From: an uncultured Porphyromonadaceae bacterium
GTDB taxonomy: Bacteria; Bacteroidota; Bacteroidia; Bacteroidales; Muribaculaceae
Length of the DNA: 35,825 nt
Assembly: GCA_947175225.1 (NCBI GenBank)
Contig: CAMWLX010000002.1
Span: 1 to 35,825, forward strand
Direction: 5' to 3'
A program made the position numbers and the translations under genes. The notes under the pieces are model-generated. The model was not told the origin of the DNA. It saw only the letters and a list, made by a program, of their open reading frames with translations, and searched no databases. Below, piece after piece: positions 1-8,164 of the stretch (its first letter is position 1; each line of letters begins with the position of its first letter).

Positions 1-1
1 G

Positions 2-121
2 TGTAAAGATATAATTGATGAGATTGATGATGCAATAGCATCCTCTTTTCTTCTTTCAAAAGAAGAAATTTCTTATATAAAAAATTATATTTTAAAATAT
101 AGACTTAACGATGGAGTATAA
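2..121 (+). CDS. C-terminal fragment, probable adenine-specific DNA methyltransferase
   Basis: A frame open from the window edge ends at a TAA that overlaps the next gene's start. Its last 39 residues contain LSKEEISYIKNYILKYRL. That resembles the Glu-rich then I-N-Y-x-x-K-Y-R tail common at the C-terminus of Eco57I/type IIG-like N6-adenine methyltransferases. The rest of the protein lies outside the window, so the catalytic NPPY-type motif cannot be checked. The 11-base overlap with the cytosine methyltransferase start suggests one operon. The combination fits LlaJI-type systems, which carry two methyltransferases plus two restriction subunits. The family call rests on a short tail only. Confidence 0.5.
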   Translation, partial: CKDIIDEIDDAIASSFLLSKEEISYIKNYILKYRLNDGV

Positions 122-1211
122 ATTTAACGTAATAGATTTATTTTCTGGCGTAGGAGGTCTTTCGCATGGATTCAAAGTCGCTGGTTTTAATGTAGTTTTA
201 GCCAACGAAATTAATCCTACCATTGCTGAGTCTTACAGAAGAAATAATCCAGACACTTTAATGATCAATGTTGACATTAAAGACTTGGTTGATAACTTTG
301 ACAGGTATATTAATCAATTTGAATTTAACAAAGATTTACTAAATCATATTGATGTTATTATCGGAGGTCCTCCATGTCAAGGTTTTTCAATGGCTGGCGG
401 TCGCATCCGGAAAGCCAATGAATTTATTGAGGACGAAAGAAATTTTCTTTTCAAATATTATTTTAAGATGATTCAAAAGTTTGAACCATCATTCTTCGTA
501 TTTGAAAATGTCACCGGTATTCTTTCAAGTAATGGAGGTGATATAATTAGGCAAATTATATCCATCTTTTCAGACCCTAATAATTTAAAAAAAGGTGCAT
601 ATCATCTCAGTATTAATGTTCTTAATGCTGCTGATTTTGGCGTTCCTCAAAATAGGAAACGAGTTTTAATTATAGGCTCTAAATCCCCTTTCAACTTTCA
701 ACATATAAAGGAATTGGTTCTACCTACTTTGCCAAAGGAAAAGATTAAAATATTCTCAGCCCATCCGTCAGTTAAAGATGCAATATTTGATCTCGCGCAC
801 ATCTCTCCTTTTGCGGCAAACAACATTCCTAATCACGTCGCAACAAAGCATAGCGAGAAAGCATTAGCGAGAATTAGGAAGATTAAGCCTAATCAAAACT
901 GGACTGCTCTTGATGAGGAAATCAAATCTGTTCATAGTGGTTCTTATGGACGATTAGATTGGAATAAAGCGGCAACAACAATCACTACCAGATTTGATAC
1001 ACCTTCAGCAGGGCGTTATATACACCCTTCTCTTGATCGCACCTTAACACCAAGGGAGGCAGCTCGTATACAAACATTTCCAGATGATTTTATTTTTTTC
1101 GGTTCAAAATCTTCTATTTGCACGCAAATTGGTAATGCGGTTCCTCCTCGTTTAGCTGAATATATCGCTTATATGATTAGATATCTACTTAATAATGAAA
1201 GCATCAGATAA
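111..1211 (+). CDS. DNA (cytosine-5-)-methyltransferase
   Basis: The protein transfers a methyl group from SAM to C5 of cytosine and would protect host DNA from the nuclease encoded just downstream. All main C5-methylase motifs are visible in order: motif I DLFSGVGG (residues 9-16, SAM binding), motif IV GGPPCQGFS with catalytic Cys89, motif VI FENV (131-134), motif VIII QNRKRV, a variable target-recognition stretch, and the C-terminal RIQTFPDDF and QIGNAVPP motifs. At 366 residues it has the usual length for a restriction-modification methylase. The ATG overlaps the upstream gene's stop, and its 3' end overlaps the McrB-like gene by 17 bases, so translation is probably coupled. It appears intact. 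Confidence 0.95.
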   Translation: MEYKFNVIDLFSGVGGLSHGFKVAGFNVVLANEINPTIAESYRRNNPDTLMINVDIKDLVDNFDRYINQFEFNKDLLNHIDVIIGGPPCQGFSMAGGRIRKANEFIEDERNFLFKYYFKMIQKFEPSFFVFENVTGILSSNGGDIIRQIISIFSDPNNLKKGAYHLSINVLNAADFGVPQNRKRVLIIGSKSPFNFQHIKELVLPTLPKEKIKIFSAHPSVKDAIFDLAHISPFAANNIPNHVATKHSEKALARIRKIKPNQNWTALDEEIKSVHSGSYGRLDWNKAATTITTRFDTPSAGRYIHPSLDRTLTPREAARIQTFPDDFIFFGSKSSICTQIGNAVPPRLAEYIAYMIRYLLNNESIR

Positions 1212-3024
1212 CAAGTTAAAAAAACTTAAGTCCGCTGTAATATCTAAAGATGATTATTGGTATATAACAAAGCAAGAGTTAGATTTCAGTAAGCTTTGTT
1301 ATATTGCTGATATTTTGTCAAAGTGGGATGAGAATGGAGAACTTAATTATGAGGACTTTTTTAATAGTATAAAAATTACAGAACCTTATAATTCTTTCAT
1401 CAGCCAAACTGCTCACCGTGCTACTGTTAATCTCGCCCCCTATGGATTAGCAGTAGAAGGAAAAAATTACAACTCGTCTAATTTGACTCCAGTGTTTTAC
1501 AAAATTAAAAGTATTACTGGAGGCGATTTTAATAACACTACTCTATATCAAAAAATAATTGATAATCAAATAGAAAAAATAATTATTAAAACACAAAATA
1601 TCTGTATTTTTCCCATGATGTTCACGTTCAAGGTGCTCCTTACTTTGGGAGATGTCACGGGGTCTTACTCTGTGTCTAAAGACGAATTCAAAACATTCAT
1701 AGCCACCGCTTCTGAATGGAAAGAGTTTTTTGAAGTCGTTGATTCCATTTTGAGATATCGTTCTGACGAAAACTACAAAAAACAAATAGCACAAACTGTC
1801 GGTAAAAAGACCGCAAGTGATTCAAGACTTAATTTAGTTTTGAGTAATCACTCAATGATAGACGTATCCGATAATATAATATCTATCGTTTCGGAAAAAA
1901 TCGGAGAGGTTCGTATTAAAGTCGCTCAATACGAACTTACAAATCCTACGGTTATTGATATTGACAAAGCAAATAATAGGCTTGTATCAATCACAACATT
2001 TGATACTATCCAACAAGTATTGTTTGGAGCTCCTGGGGTTGGAAAATCGCATCATCTTAAATCGATATATGAAGATGAAAACGATGTGATTCGTATTACC
2101 TTCCATCCCGAAACCGATTATGCATCATTCGTTGGTTGCTATAAACCTCTATCTGATGGGGATGAAATTGTTTATAAATTTCAAGGACAGGCTTTTACAG
2201 AAGCTTATATTAAAGCATGGGAACGTTTTGTAGGCGATGCAGAACGTAAAGACACATACCTTGTTATAGAGGAAGTTAATCGTGGAAATTGCGCTCAAAT
2301 TTTTGGTGATATTTTCCAACTTCTTGACCGTAACGAGCAAGGTTTCTCTGAATATACCGTACGACCCGATAAAGATCTTGCAACTTATCTCAAAGATGAG
2401 TTCAATAACATAGCTTCAAATCTCAATAAAATAAAGCCCGGTCTTGATACAGGCGAAATTTTAATGTTGCCTCCTAATCTACATATCCTCGCAACTATGA
2501 ACACTTCAGATCAATCCCTTTTCCCGATTGACTCAGCGTTCAAGCGTCGCTGGGATTGGGTGTATATGCCGATAGAAACCAAACCCAAAGATGATGAAGG
2601 CGAAACCATTACTCGTCGTATAGTAACTAAAGAAAATATTTACGACTGGGGAGAATTTCTTGATAATGTCAATCAACGTATCTTCGCAACTACTGAATCA
2701 GAAGATAAGCAACTCGGATTTTGGTTCGTCAAACCGAAATCCGATGATACAACTATCTCGGCAGAAGATTTCGTTTCCAAAGTAATATTCTTCCTTTGGA
2801 ATGATATCTATAAAGATTTCGGAGATGATGCGACCTCAATCTTTTACTTTGCTCTGGACGGAAATCCTGATAGCAAGGAAAAGGTACGGCATTCTTTCAA
2901 AGACTTTACTCCTGCTTTTAAGAAAATAAATGTCTCTCTTGTTGACGCTTTTATAAAAAACTTGCGAGTTAAACCTATACCCGAAACGTCTGCTGATAAT
3001 TCTTCGGAGAACAGTACTGATTAA
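1195..3024 (+). CDS. McrB-like AAA+ NTPase, restriction subunit
   Basis: This is the motor subunit of a two-protein restriction enzyme of the McrBC/LlaJI kind. It would bind target DNA through its N-terminal half and translocate using nucleotide hydrolysis. The AAA+ core shows Walker A GAPGVGKS (278-285), Walker B VIEEVNRGN (357-365) and the McrB hallmark MNTSDQS (435-441) followed by an FKRRWDW arginine region. The first 270 residues lack motifs I can name and are the likely DNA-recognition part. The gene overlaps the C5-methylase gene and is followed after four bases by the nuclease gene. Whether GTP or ATP is used cannot be read from the sequence; GTP is usual for McrB. Confidence 0.88.
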   Translation: MKASDNKLKKLKSAVISKDDYWYITKQELDFSKLCYIADILSKWDENGELNYEDFFNSIKITEPYNSFISQTAHRATVNLAPYGLAVEGKNYNSSNLTPVFYKIKSITGGDFNNTTLYQKIIDNQIEKIIIKTQNICIFPMMFTFKVLLTLGDVTGSYSVSKDEFKTFIATASEWKEFFEVVDSILRYRSDENYKKQIAQTVGKKTASDSRLNLVLSNHSMIDVSDNIISIVSEKIGEVRIKVAQYELTNPTVIDIDKANNRLVSITTFDTIQQVLFGAPGVGKSHHLKSIYEDENDVIRITFHPETDYASFVGCYKPLSDGDEIVYKFQGQAFTEAYIKAWERFVGDAERKDTYLVIEEVNRGNCAQIFGDIFQLLDRNEQGFSEYTVRPDKDLATYLKDEFNNIASNLNKIKPGLDTGEILMLPPNLHILATMNTSDQSLFPIDSAFKRRWDWVYMPIETKPKDDEGETITRRIVTKENIYDWGEFLDNVNQRIFATTESEDKQLGFWFVKPKSDDTTISAEDFVSKVIFFLWNDIYKDFGDDATSIFYFALDGNPDSKEKVRHSFKDFTPAFKKINVSLVDAFIKNLRVKPIPETSADNSSENSTD

Positions 3025-3028
3025 CCCG

Positions 3029-4750
3029 ATGAGAATAGTAATTGAAGATTACCCATACGACGAGCAGAAACTTCGTGAAGTAGTTCCTGCCCGTATGTTG
3101 GATTTCCCAAATAAAAAAGGGGAAATACGACCTCCGTATGTCGGGTACTGTTACAACCCCGAAATTAACGATTGTATTTTCTTTCTCCCAAAGGTTGTCC
3201 TCACTAAAGATATAGAAGACGAAAAGGACGAAACCGGTCTCGGTCTTGTATTTGACAAATATAATCCTACCGATCTTCTTGATTTTGACAACAAAAACCT
3301 TGATGATGCAGACCGCAAATTCCTCCAGAATTTTGCTATTTGGATTTACCGCGCAATAAGTGTTTTTTATAAGCATAACAACACTACTATTGTCAGTCGT
3401 CATTCTTATGTCGGTGTTGATGCCTCACCTAAGAAAAAAGAAGGAACACTTATTGACGTGATATTATCTCTTATTCGATTCGCTAAAGAACACCGCGATT
3501 TCGTAATGTTTGAGATAAAAAATATCCATCGTGGATATAATCGCGTTAATTGGCGAAAAACCATCTCTCATCAATTACCTACCAAACAAGGTAAGTCTCC
3601 TGTATATCTGAATCCTATAAATAAGAAAAAACAGATTGATTTTGACGAGGAGTTGTTTGTTATTTATTTCTCAATTCTCGAATATGTTCATAAACAATTC
3701 AATTTTCCTGTCGAAATCAACTGTAACTATGAAACCATAAAGAGTGCCGAGTTTCGGCATTATCTTAACGGTTATGGCAAAATCCGTCTCCGTCAAATAA
3801 AGTATAAGTATTTTAGCGATACATCCTTGAAATTATGGAACTTATGTTATAAGTTCTTTGAGAACACAGATAGGCTGAATTCTACCCATAACGTTGAGGA
3901 TTTCCTTATTGCAAAGGACTTTAACATTGTATTCGAGTCAATCATCGAATCACTCCTGGGAGAAGAAGTTCCAAAAGGTCTCAAAGAACAATACGACGGA
4001 AAGAGGATAGACCATATATATCCTTACAATGCGCTTGTACATTCCGAGGACAACATATATCACATTGCCGATAGTAAATATTACAAAGTCGGTTCTTCCA
4101 TAGGTAAGGAGTCTATCTACAAACAATATACATACGCCAAGAATGTTATTCAACTTACTCTTAACATTCTCTTTGGCAAAGGAGATATGGAAACCAAGAA
4201 ACGGAACGGTTATATCCCATATCGAGATGAAATTACCGAGGGTTACAACATTACACCTAATTTCTTTATCTCTGCTAAAATCGAAAGCGAAAATTCCGGT
4301 GAACGGTATTCCTATTCCAATGACAATTTAACTCCACACAATGTCGATGATGAAGGTAATCCTATTATGAAGTATAGGATTTTCCAATTCGAGAATAGAT
4401 TGTTTGACCGCGACACACTGATACTTTCTCATTATGACATTAACTTCTTATATATCATTGCGCTCTATGGTAAGCATAATCAATTTGAGCAAGAAAGTTT
4501 CCGAGTGCGTGCTCGCAAGATCTTTAGGGAGTTTGCAATACGGCTCTTATCAGATTACTACTCCTTTTATAAGGTAGATCCTGCTCCAGAGTCTATTGAA
4601 GATTTTGTCAATTCTCATTTCAGAGAGTTATCAGGTAAACTTTTCCACTATAACGACACCCTCATTCTTGCTCTTGAAAAAGGACACGAAGACACCGCCA
4701 TAATAAAATCCAAATATTCCGAAATAATTACCGAGTACAAACTTGTATAA
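3029..4750 (+). CDS. McrC/LlaJI-like restriction nuclease subunit
   Basis: The predicted role is the cleaving partner of the upstream McrB-like NTPase. The C-terminal half holds a PD-(D/E)xK-type core: an acidic residue at D328 in RIDHIYPYN, then IADSKYYK with D348 and K350, then a downstream IYKQYTYAKN helix carrying the conserved Gln and Tyr. This arrangement is typical of McrC and LlaJI-family enzymes. The N-terminal 300 residues are likely the NTPase-contact and positioning domain. Length (573 residues) exceeds E. coli McrC and fits LlaJI-type subunits better. It is the fourth gene of a tight operon with two methyltransferases and an McrB partner. I saw no frameshift. Confidence 0.82.
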   Translation: MRIVIEDYPYDEQKLREVVPARMLDFPNKKGEIRPPYVGYCYNPEINDCIFFLPKVVLTKDIEDEKDETGLGLVFDKYNPTDLLDFDNKNLDDADRKFLQNFAIWIYRAISVFYKHNNTTIVSRHSYVGVDASPKKKEGTLIDVILSLIRFAKEHRDFVMFEIKNIHRGYNRVNWRKTISHQLPTKQGKSPVYLNPINKKKQIDFDEELFVIYFSILEYVHKQFNFPVEINCNYETIKSAEFRHYLNGYGKIRLRQIKYKYFSDTSLKLWNLCYKFFENTDRLNSTHNVEDFLIAKDFNIVFESIIESLLGEEVPKGLKEQYDGKRIDHIYPYNALVHSEDNIYHIADSKYYKVGSSIGKESIYKQYTYAKNVIQLTLNILFGKGDMETKKRNGYIPYRDEITEGYNITPNFFISAKIESENSGERYSYSNDNLTPHNVDDEGNPIMKYRIFQFENRLFDRDTLILSHYDINFLYIIALYGKHNQFEQESFRVRARKIFREFAIRLLSDYYSFYKVDPAPESIEDFVNSHFRELSGKLFHYNDTLILALEKGHEDTAIIKSKYSEIITEYKLV

Positions 4751-4751
4751 T

Positions 4752-5968
4752 ATGATTACGATATGTCATAACTTCGACCCTGAACAATTCGATTGGCTAT
4801 GGGCTAAATATGTAAATGGGGGCAACATTACACAACATTGCTTTATTTGCCTTAAAGGCACACAGAGTAAGAAATTCAGTAAGGCTTATAACCCTTATAT
4901 GGTTAATCAGACCGTTATCGTTATGGACGAAAAGCCGGAGGGTGAATATGATGCTATATATTTTTGTGGAGTTTCCAAAAAAGGTTTCGACCATAATGTT
5001 CACCTTGTAGTGCGCCCTGAACAGGGCACCAACTCTGAGTGGAAATTTGAGAATTGGCACGCTGATATTGAGAATGGCACAGTTGAAATACTTCCTTGTG
5101 CCGGAGAGTTAAAACCTGAATATTTCAGCGAGCCATATAACGACCATTATTATACCTGCCGTAACTTCCTTTGGATGGTGCGGCAATATTATCCTGAAGC
5201 TCTCGACCTTGACAAGCAGATAATAACCTGCGTCAAGGATTCCGATGGTAATTACGACACCGACCAACGTATCCCAATCTCGCTTGATGAGTGGCGCGTC
5301 ATTCTCCGCGACCTTGCAGAGAACGACGTTGACTCATGGAATCTTTTGCGTGAGTTTCACAAGGCAAAAGACCATACAGCGTATGTGCGCGATGTTGCTG
5401 TTGCTCGAAATTCTTCTCGCCCTGCAATTATTAAGAAAATTGAAGCCCTCGGACTTCTCATTGCCGGACGTAACGGCAAGTTCAGAGTGGTACGTCGTCT
5501 TAATCAGAGGTCAGAATGTTGGTGGCCGGTGTTCTTCAATATGAAATTTGAAGACTCGACCAAAGAAACAATCTATTCGCTCCGTCACGATCTTGTCGTT
5601 GTTATGGACGAAATGACAAAGACAAAGCGTAGCGGTGCTTCCACATCCATAGAGAGTAAAGGAACTGTCGGTTATCCTACATTTTATTTCTTTGAGATGG
5701 GTCTGAATGTCGGTGATGTTCTGACTTTCACCGAAGACCCCTCTATTACTGCTGTTGTTGCCACTAACCGAAAAGTTATCTTCAACGGAAAAAAACTTAC
5801 CTTACACCTCTCACAAACGAGTTGCGCGGTAAGAATAGCCGTATGGGTAAATATTGGACTTTCAACGGTAAGACTATTGACGAACTTTACTACGACACCT
5901 ATTTCCCCAACGGCAAGACCTTTGCAGAGTACCAAGCCGAAGAAGAACGTCGCAAAAATCAGCAATAA
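4752..5968 (+). CDS. RAMA-like domain protein, frameshifted in an A7 run
   Basis: The gene follows the nuclease stop by one base; the ATG at 4752 is preferred over the TTG at 4743. The first 230 residues are of unknown fold. A basic, winged-helix-like segment (about 210-255) follows. The C-terminus resembles RAMA/DUF4357-type modified-DNA reader domains: GDVLTF, a KVIFNGKK strand, then YWTFNGKTIDELYYDTY. That last part lies in the -1 frame. The zero frame runs on as Thr/Arg-rich nonsense to 6020. The switch maps to GGAAAAAAACTT (A7 at 5789-5795), so slippage or one extra A restores a 405-residue protein ending at 5966-5968. The gene is probably an accessory of the restriction system. It may be a pseudogene, an assembly indel or a programmed frameshift. 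Confidence 0.6.
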
Positions 5969-5970
5969 TT

Positions 5971-6126
5971 ATGGACGAATACGACGATTTAGACACCTAC
6001 AACTGCGAGCCGGTACATGACGGCTGGGTTGACTTCGACTATAACGAAAACACGGGCGAGTTGTCGGATCTCTTTGACGAAACTGACCTCGACCAATATA
6101 TAGACAACTTAAACGACTGGGACTAA
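5971..6126 (+). CDS. Very acidic 51-residue protein
   Basis: This ORF is too short for the track. It starts with ATG two bases after the restored stop of the RAMA-like gene and ends at TAA 6124-6126. It has 14 Asp and 5 Glu in 51 residues, with no Lys and no Arg, and ends in DNLNDWD. If the upstream gene is read in its zero frame (to 6020), the two overlap, so this start supports 5968 as the ancestral stop. No family is recognised. The composition recalls DNA-mimic antirestriction proteins, and its place beside a restriction operon fits that idea, but this is inference from charge only. Confidence 0.6.
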   Translation: MDEYDDLDTYNCEPVHDGWVDFDYNENTGELSDLFDETDLDQYIDNLNDWD

Positions 6127-6145
6127 ACTTTAATTATTAACTAAT

Positions 6146-6352
6146 ATGAAAAAATCATCACTTCTTGCTCTTGTAGGTGTTGGGTTGTTCATTCTTAGCA
6201 ACCTGTACTACCTTATCGTGACCTATTGTGTTGATGCCCCTTGGGAACACGACTGGTACGACACATTTGGAAAAATGTTCCAAATTACCTCCTTTATCGG
6301 GTGGATTCTTGTAGGTCAATTCTTCCTCTCTCTCTATAAAAAATCCAAATAA
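6146..6352 (+). CDS. Small two-helix membrane protein
   Basis: This 68-residue protein starts MKKSS and has two hydrophobic segments, roughly residues 5-29 (LLALVGVGLFILSNLYYLIV region) and 46-65 (FIGWILVGQFFLSLY), joined by an acidic, aromatic loop. The first segment could be read as a signal anchor. I do not recognise a family. It lies 19 bases after the acidic small gene and one base before the next membrane gene, so the three probably share a transcript with the restriction genes. Nothing in the sequence indicates a specific role. Confidence 0.65.
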   Translation: MKKSSLLALVGVGLFILSNLYYLIVTYCVDAPWEHDWYDTFGKMFQITSFIGWILVGQFFLSLYKKSK

Positions 6353-6353
6353 T

Positions 6354-6722
6354 ATGGCAAACGAAAATATCAACGAGGTACTGGGTATCGAAGAATCTCC
6401 GAACCCTAACTCCAATTCCTCTCAGGAAATGGAATCTGAATCCACATCAAACAATGCCGCAGAGAATACTCTTAATGTGATTGCAGGTATTGTCCTTTGG
6501 GTGGGTATTATAGGCTCCATTTTTTGCCTTTTTACTCTTACTACTAGAAAGGTTGTAGACCATACATATCATTACAGTATTCACTATGATACTATCTTCA
6601 ACCCTTCGGGTTTAGCCGTTTCCATTGGAGTTCTTTTATCCACTCTTACTACTTGGGCTGTGCTTAAAGTGATTGCTAATATTTCCCTTTCACTTAAAGA
6701 AATAAATTCTAAAATCAAATAA
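6354..6722 (+). CDS. Small membrane protein of unknown function
   Basis: This protein of 122 residues has a Ser/Asn/Glu-rich, probably disordered start (about 1-40) and two predicted membrane helices: LNVIAGIVLWVGIIGSIF and the GLAVSIGVLLSTLTTWAVLK region. Between them sits a His/Tyr-containing loop (HTYHYSIHY). The C-terminus is short and lysine-rich. It begins one base after the stop of the preceding membrane gene, so the two may be co-translated. No family is recognised. It is the last gene before the first long non-coding block and marks the end of the restriction module. Confidence 0.65.
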   Translation: MANENINEVLGIEESPNPNSNSSQEMESESTSNNAAENTLNVIAGIVLWVGIIGSIFCLFTLTTRKVVDHTYHYSIHYDTIFNPSGLAVSIGVLLSTLTTWAVLKVIANISLSLKEINSKIK

Positions 6723-6832
6723 GGGAGTTGCGGCACCGCCGCCGCGCTTTCGTAAATCGAGCCTAAGGTCTCGACCATAAGGTTTCAACCTTTAGCACAA
6801 CGAGCGTAGGCGAGTTAATCGCTAACTCATTC

Positions 6833-6858
6833 GACCCTTCGGACACCTCCGAGGGGTC
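6833..6858. other. Hairpin GACCCTTCGG / CCGAGGGGTC
   Basis: The sequence forms a 10-base-pair stem with a single T-G pair and a six-base loop (ACACCT). The inner TTCGG/CCGAG part is also found in the hairpin at 16968-17006. There the outer five pairs are CGAGC/GCTCG instead of GACCC/GGGTC, so pairing is kept while sequence changes. A terminator role for the membrane-gene transcript is possible, but no T-run follows directly. Confidence 0.5.
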
Positions 6859-7154
6859 TTGTTGCATATGGGCTTTCCGCTTTGACAGATTTTCGCAGAT
6901 AAAGGATTTTACCGTTCTTTTTTCCTCATTCAGCCGGGAGGTGGGGTATTCACATACGCCTTGATTTAGTGTTTGGCAGGTGTCGGAAACTGGTCTGCAT
7001 TATTGAATACTTCCTCAAAGGTATGGGCTACACGGTGGATATGATGCTTTGCCATTGAGGGATAACCTCTTTTGAGTGCGGAGAGTCAACAGCTTTCGCC
7101 GAGTGAGGCTAACGATATTATGATTTTGCGAGACAGTTTTTGAATTGCTCACCG

Positions 7155-7230
7155 GGTCTATTTTCCCATCTGCAATGTTAGGTCGCCAACTCAACTTCCC
7201 TGCGGCTCTCTATAACCGCTCCGCTATTTA
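7155..7230 (+). repeat. 76-bp perfect direct repeat, copy 1
   Basis: The sequence from GGTCTATTTTCCCATCTGC to CCGCTCCGCTATTTA is identical, base for base, to 18758-18833, while surrounding sequence differs. It contains small inverted repeats (GCGG...CCGC). The two copies have the same orientation and bracket module 2 with its regulators, about 11.6 kb apart. Confidence 0.9.
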
Positions 7231-7390
7231 TAAAACAATTTTACAAAAAATGGTACAAGCCTCATTTTTAGCCGCTAACGCTTAAAATTCTTTAGTAAAT
7301 TTTTGTTCGGTCTCAAACAGCTACCCTGATTTGGCAGTGTAAAAATTAAGAGCCTCAGCTCACAAGTTAAACTTCAAAAAATTCAAAATC

Positions 7391-7585
7391 ATGACATACG
7401 TTAGCTGCATCTCACTCGACAAAAACCGCCGCCTCAAAGAATATCAAGTAGAGGTTATCACCTTCAACGGCGAAAGCGAAATCGTTTATGTAGTAGCCCG
7501 CACCTCCGAGGAAGCTCAGGCTAAAGCCGCAGACCAGATGCCCGACGCCGACTATACAATGGTTCAAGGCTGCTGGGAATACTAA
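7391..7585 (+). CDS. Small conserved-looking protein, intact copy
   Basis: This is a 64-residue protein beginning MTYVSC and ending DYTMVQGCWEY. It is soluble, with alternating charged and beta-prone segments (EYQVEVITFNGES) and a helix containing EEAQAKAADQM. A second copy exists at 17749-18000 with the same start (MTYVS), middle (EVITFDGES) and end (DYTMVQG), which supports it as a real gene. Both copies sit inside the related spacer blocks. No domain is recognised. It may belong to the group of very small ORFs common on Bacteroidales mobile elements. Function unknown. Confidence 0.7.
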   Translation: MTYVSCISLDKNRRLKEYQVEVITFNGESEIVYVVARTSEEAQAKAADQMPDADYTMVQGCWEY

Positions 7586-8014
7586 TCCCACCTCCCAACG
7601 GAAAGAGGGTTGACCCGACAGGTCAATTTTTTTTCTCTACGAGCGAGTTCGGCTGCGCTCGGCATAGGTCAAGCGAGCTTGACTCTCTGCTCTCACTGGC
7701 ACGAACTGTCTGCTCACATCTGCCACCGCTCTCATTATCTATCGGCTCTCCGGCACCGCCTCTAAGCCGAGGGGCGCGGTCTCATCGGCTTGCCGCTTGC
7801 ACAGCAAGAACTCCTCCATATCTTCCGTGTTCCGTACAGGTTCGCTCGCGCGACTCCCGAGTTGACTACCCAAACAACGGGGGAGTTGGTTCTTGCCATA
7901 CAGTATTCCTTCAGTTTGTCAATCTCAGACGTTCAATAATTTAGGATAACCGAATTGCAACATTTTGGTGTTCGATTTTAAATGCGAAACTCCCAATTTA
8001 TCAAAAAATATTGC
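7586..8014. other. Non-coding spacer block 1, downstream half
   Basis: No gene is seen. It holds a hairpin GTCAAG-CGAG-CTTGAC at 7668-7683 placed between GCTCGGCATAG and TCTGCTCTC. The same flanks with different but still pairing stems occur at about 17336-17370 and 17562-17596. A second shared segment (CTCTCATTATCTATCGGCTC, then CCGAGGGGCGCGGTC) has a near-identical partner at about 18099-18153 and can form the stem CGCCTCT/AGGGGCG. These elements follow the small ORF in both spacer copies, so the whole unit appears duplicated and diverged. Confidence 0.5.
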
Positions 8015-8022
8015 TAACTTTG
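8015..8022 (+). promoter_or_regulatory. Promoter -7 box for the WYL regulator
   Basis: TAACTTTG matches the Bacteroidetes -7 consensus TAnnTTTG and is followed by CACAT. No clear TTTG is found 19-21 bases upstream. It would give a leader of roughly 110-140 bases before the WYL gene. Confidence 0.55.
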
Positions 8023-8054
8023 CACATATAAAACGCTCAAAATCTGACAATGAC

Positions 8055-8126
8055 CTAAAGTAACAAAGACTAACGGCGAGAGCCGAAAAACTTTGAGAAC
8101 TCCTGAGTAGTCGTTACGGGCTTTAG
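8055..8126 (+). ncRNA. Structured 5' leader of the WYL gene
   Basis: Three nested helices can form: CTAAA (8055) with TTTAG (8122), GTAAC (8060) with GTTAC (8113), and GACTA (8068) with TAGTC (8108). A terminal hairpin CGGC-GAGA-GCCG (8074-8085) lies inside. This gives fifteen outer pairs with small bulges. It lies between the promoter box and the start codon, so it would be part of the mRNA. It matches no riboswitch class I know. Attenuation or binding of a regulator is inference. Confidence 0.4.
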
Positions 8127-8164
8127 TCAGCCTTCAGATGCTACTTGGGTATTCTGTAGATAAT

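Larger units (their letters stand above)
6723..7390. other. Non-coding spacer block 1, upstream half
   Basis: No convincing coding frame is present on either strand. The block starts with the motif GCGGCACCGCC, which recurs near 7751, 18123 and 18481. It contains a strong hairpin (6833-6858), the phrase GATAAAGGATTTTACCGTTC, which has a near copy at 17051-17070, and the first copy of a perfect 76-bp repeat (7155-7230). The last 70 bases before the ATG at 7391 resemble those before the ATG at 17749 (CTTCAAAAA...ATCATGACATACG). The same elements occur in the same order in the spacer after module 2, apart from the 76-bp repeat, which lies after the small ORF there. Confidence 0.55.

Noticed and set aside
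7155-7230. 76-bp repeat considered as attL/attR of the island
   Set aside because: Both copies lie inside the island, since restriction genes continue to the left of copy 1. They fit cassette borders rather than the island's chromosomal ends.
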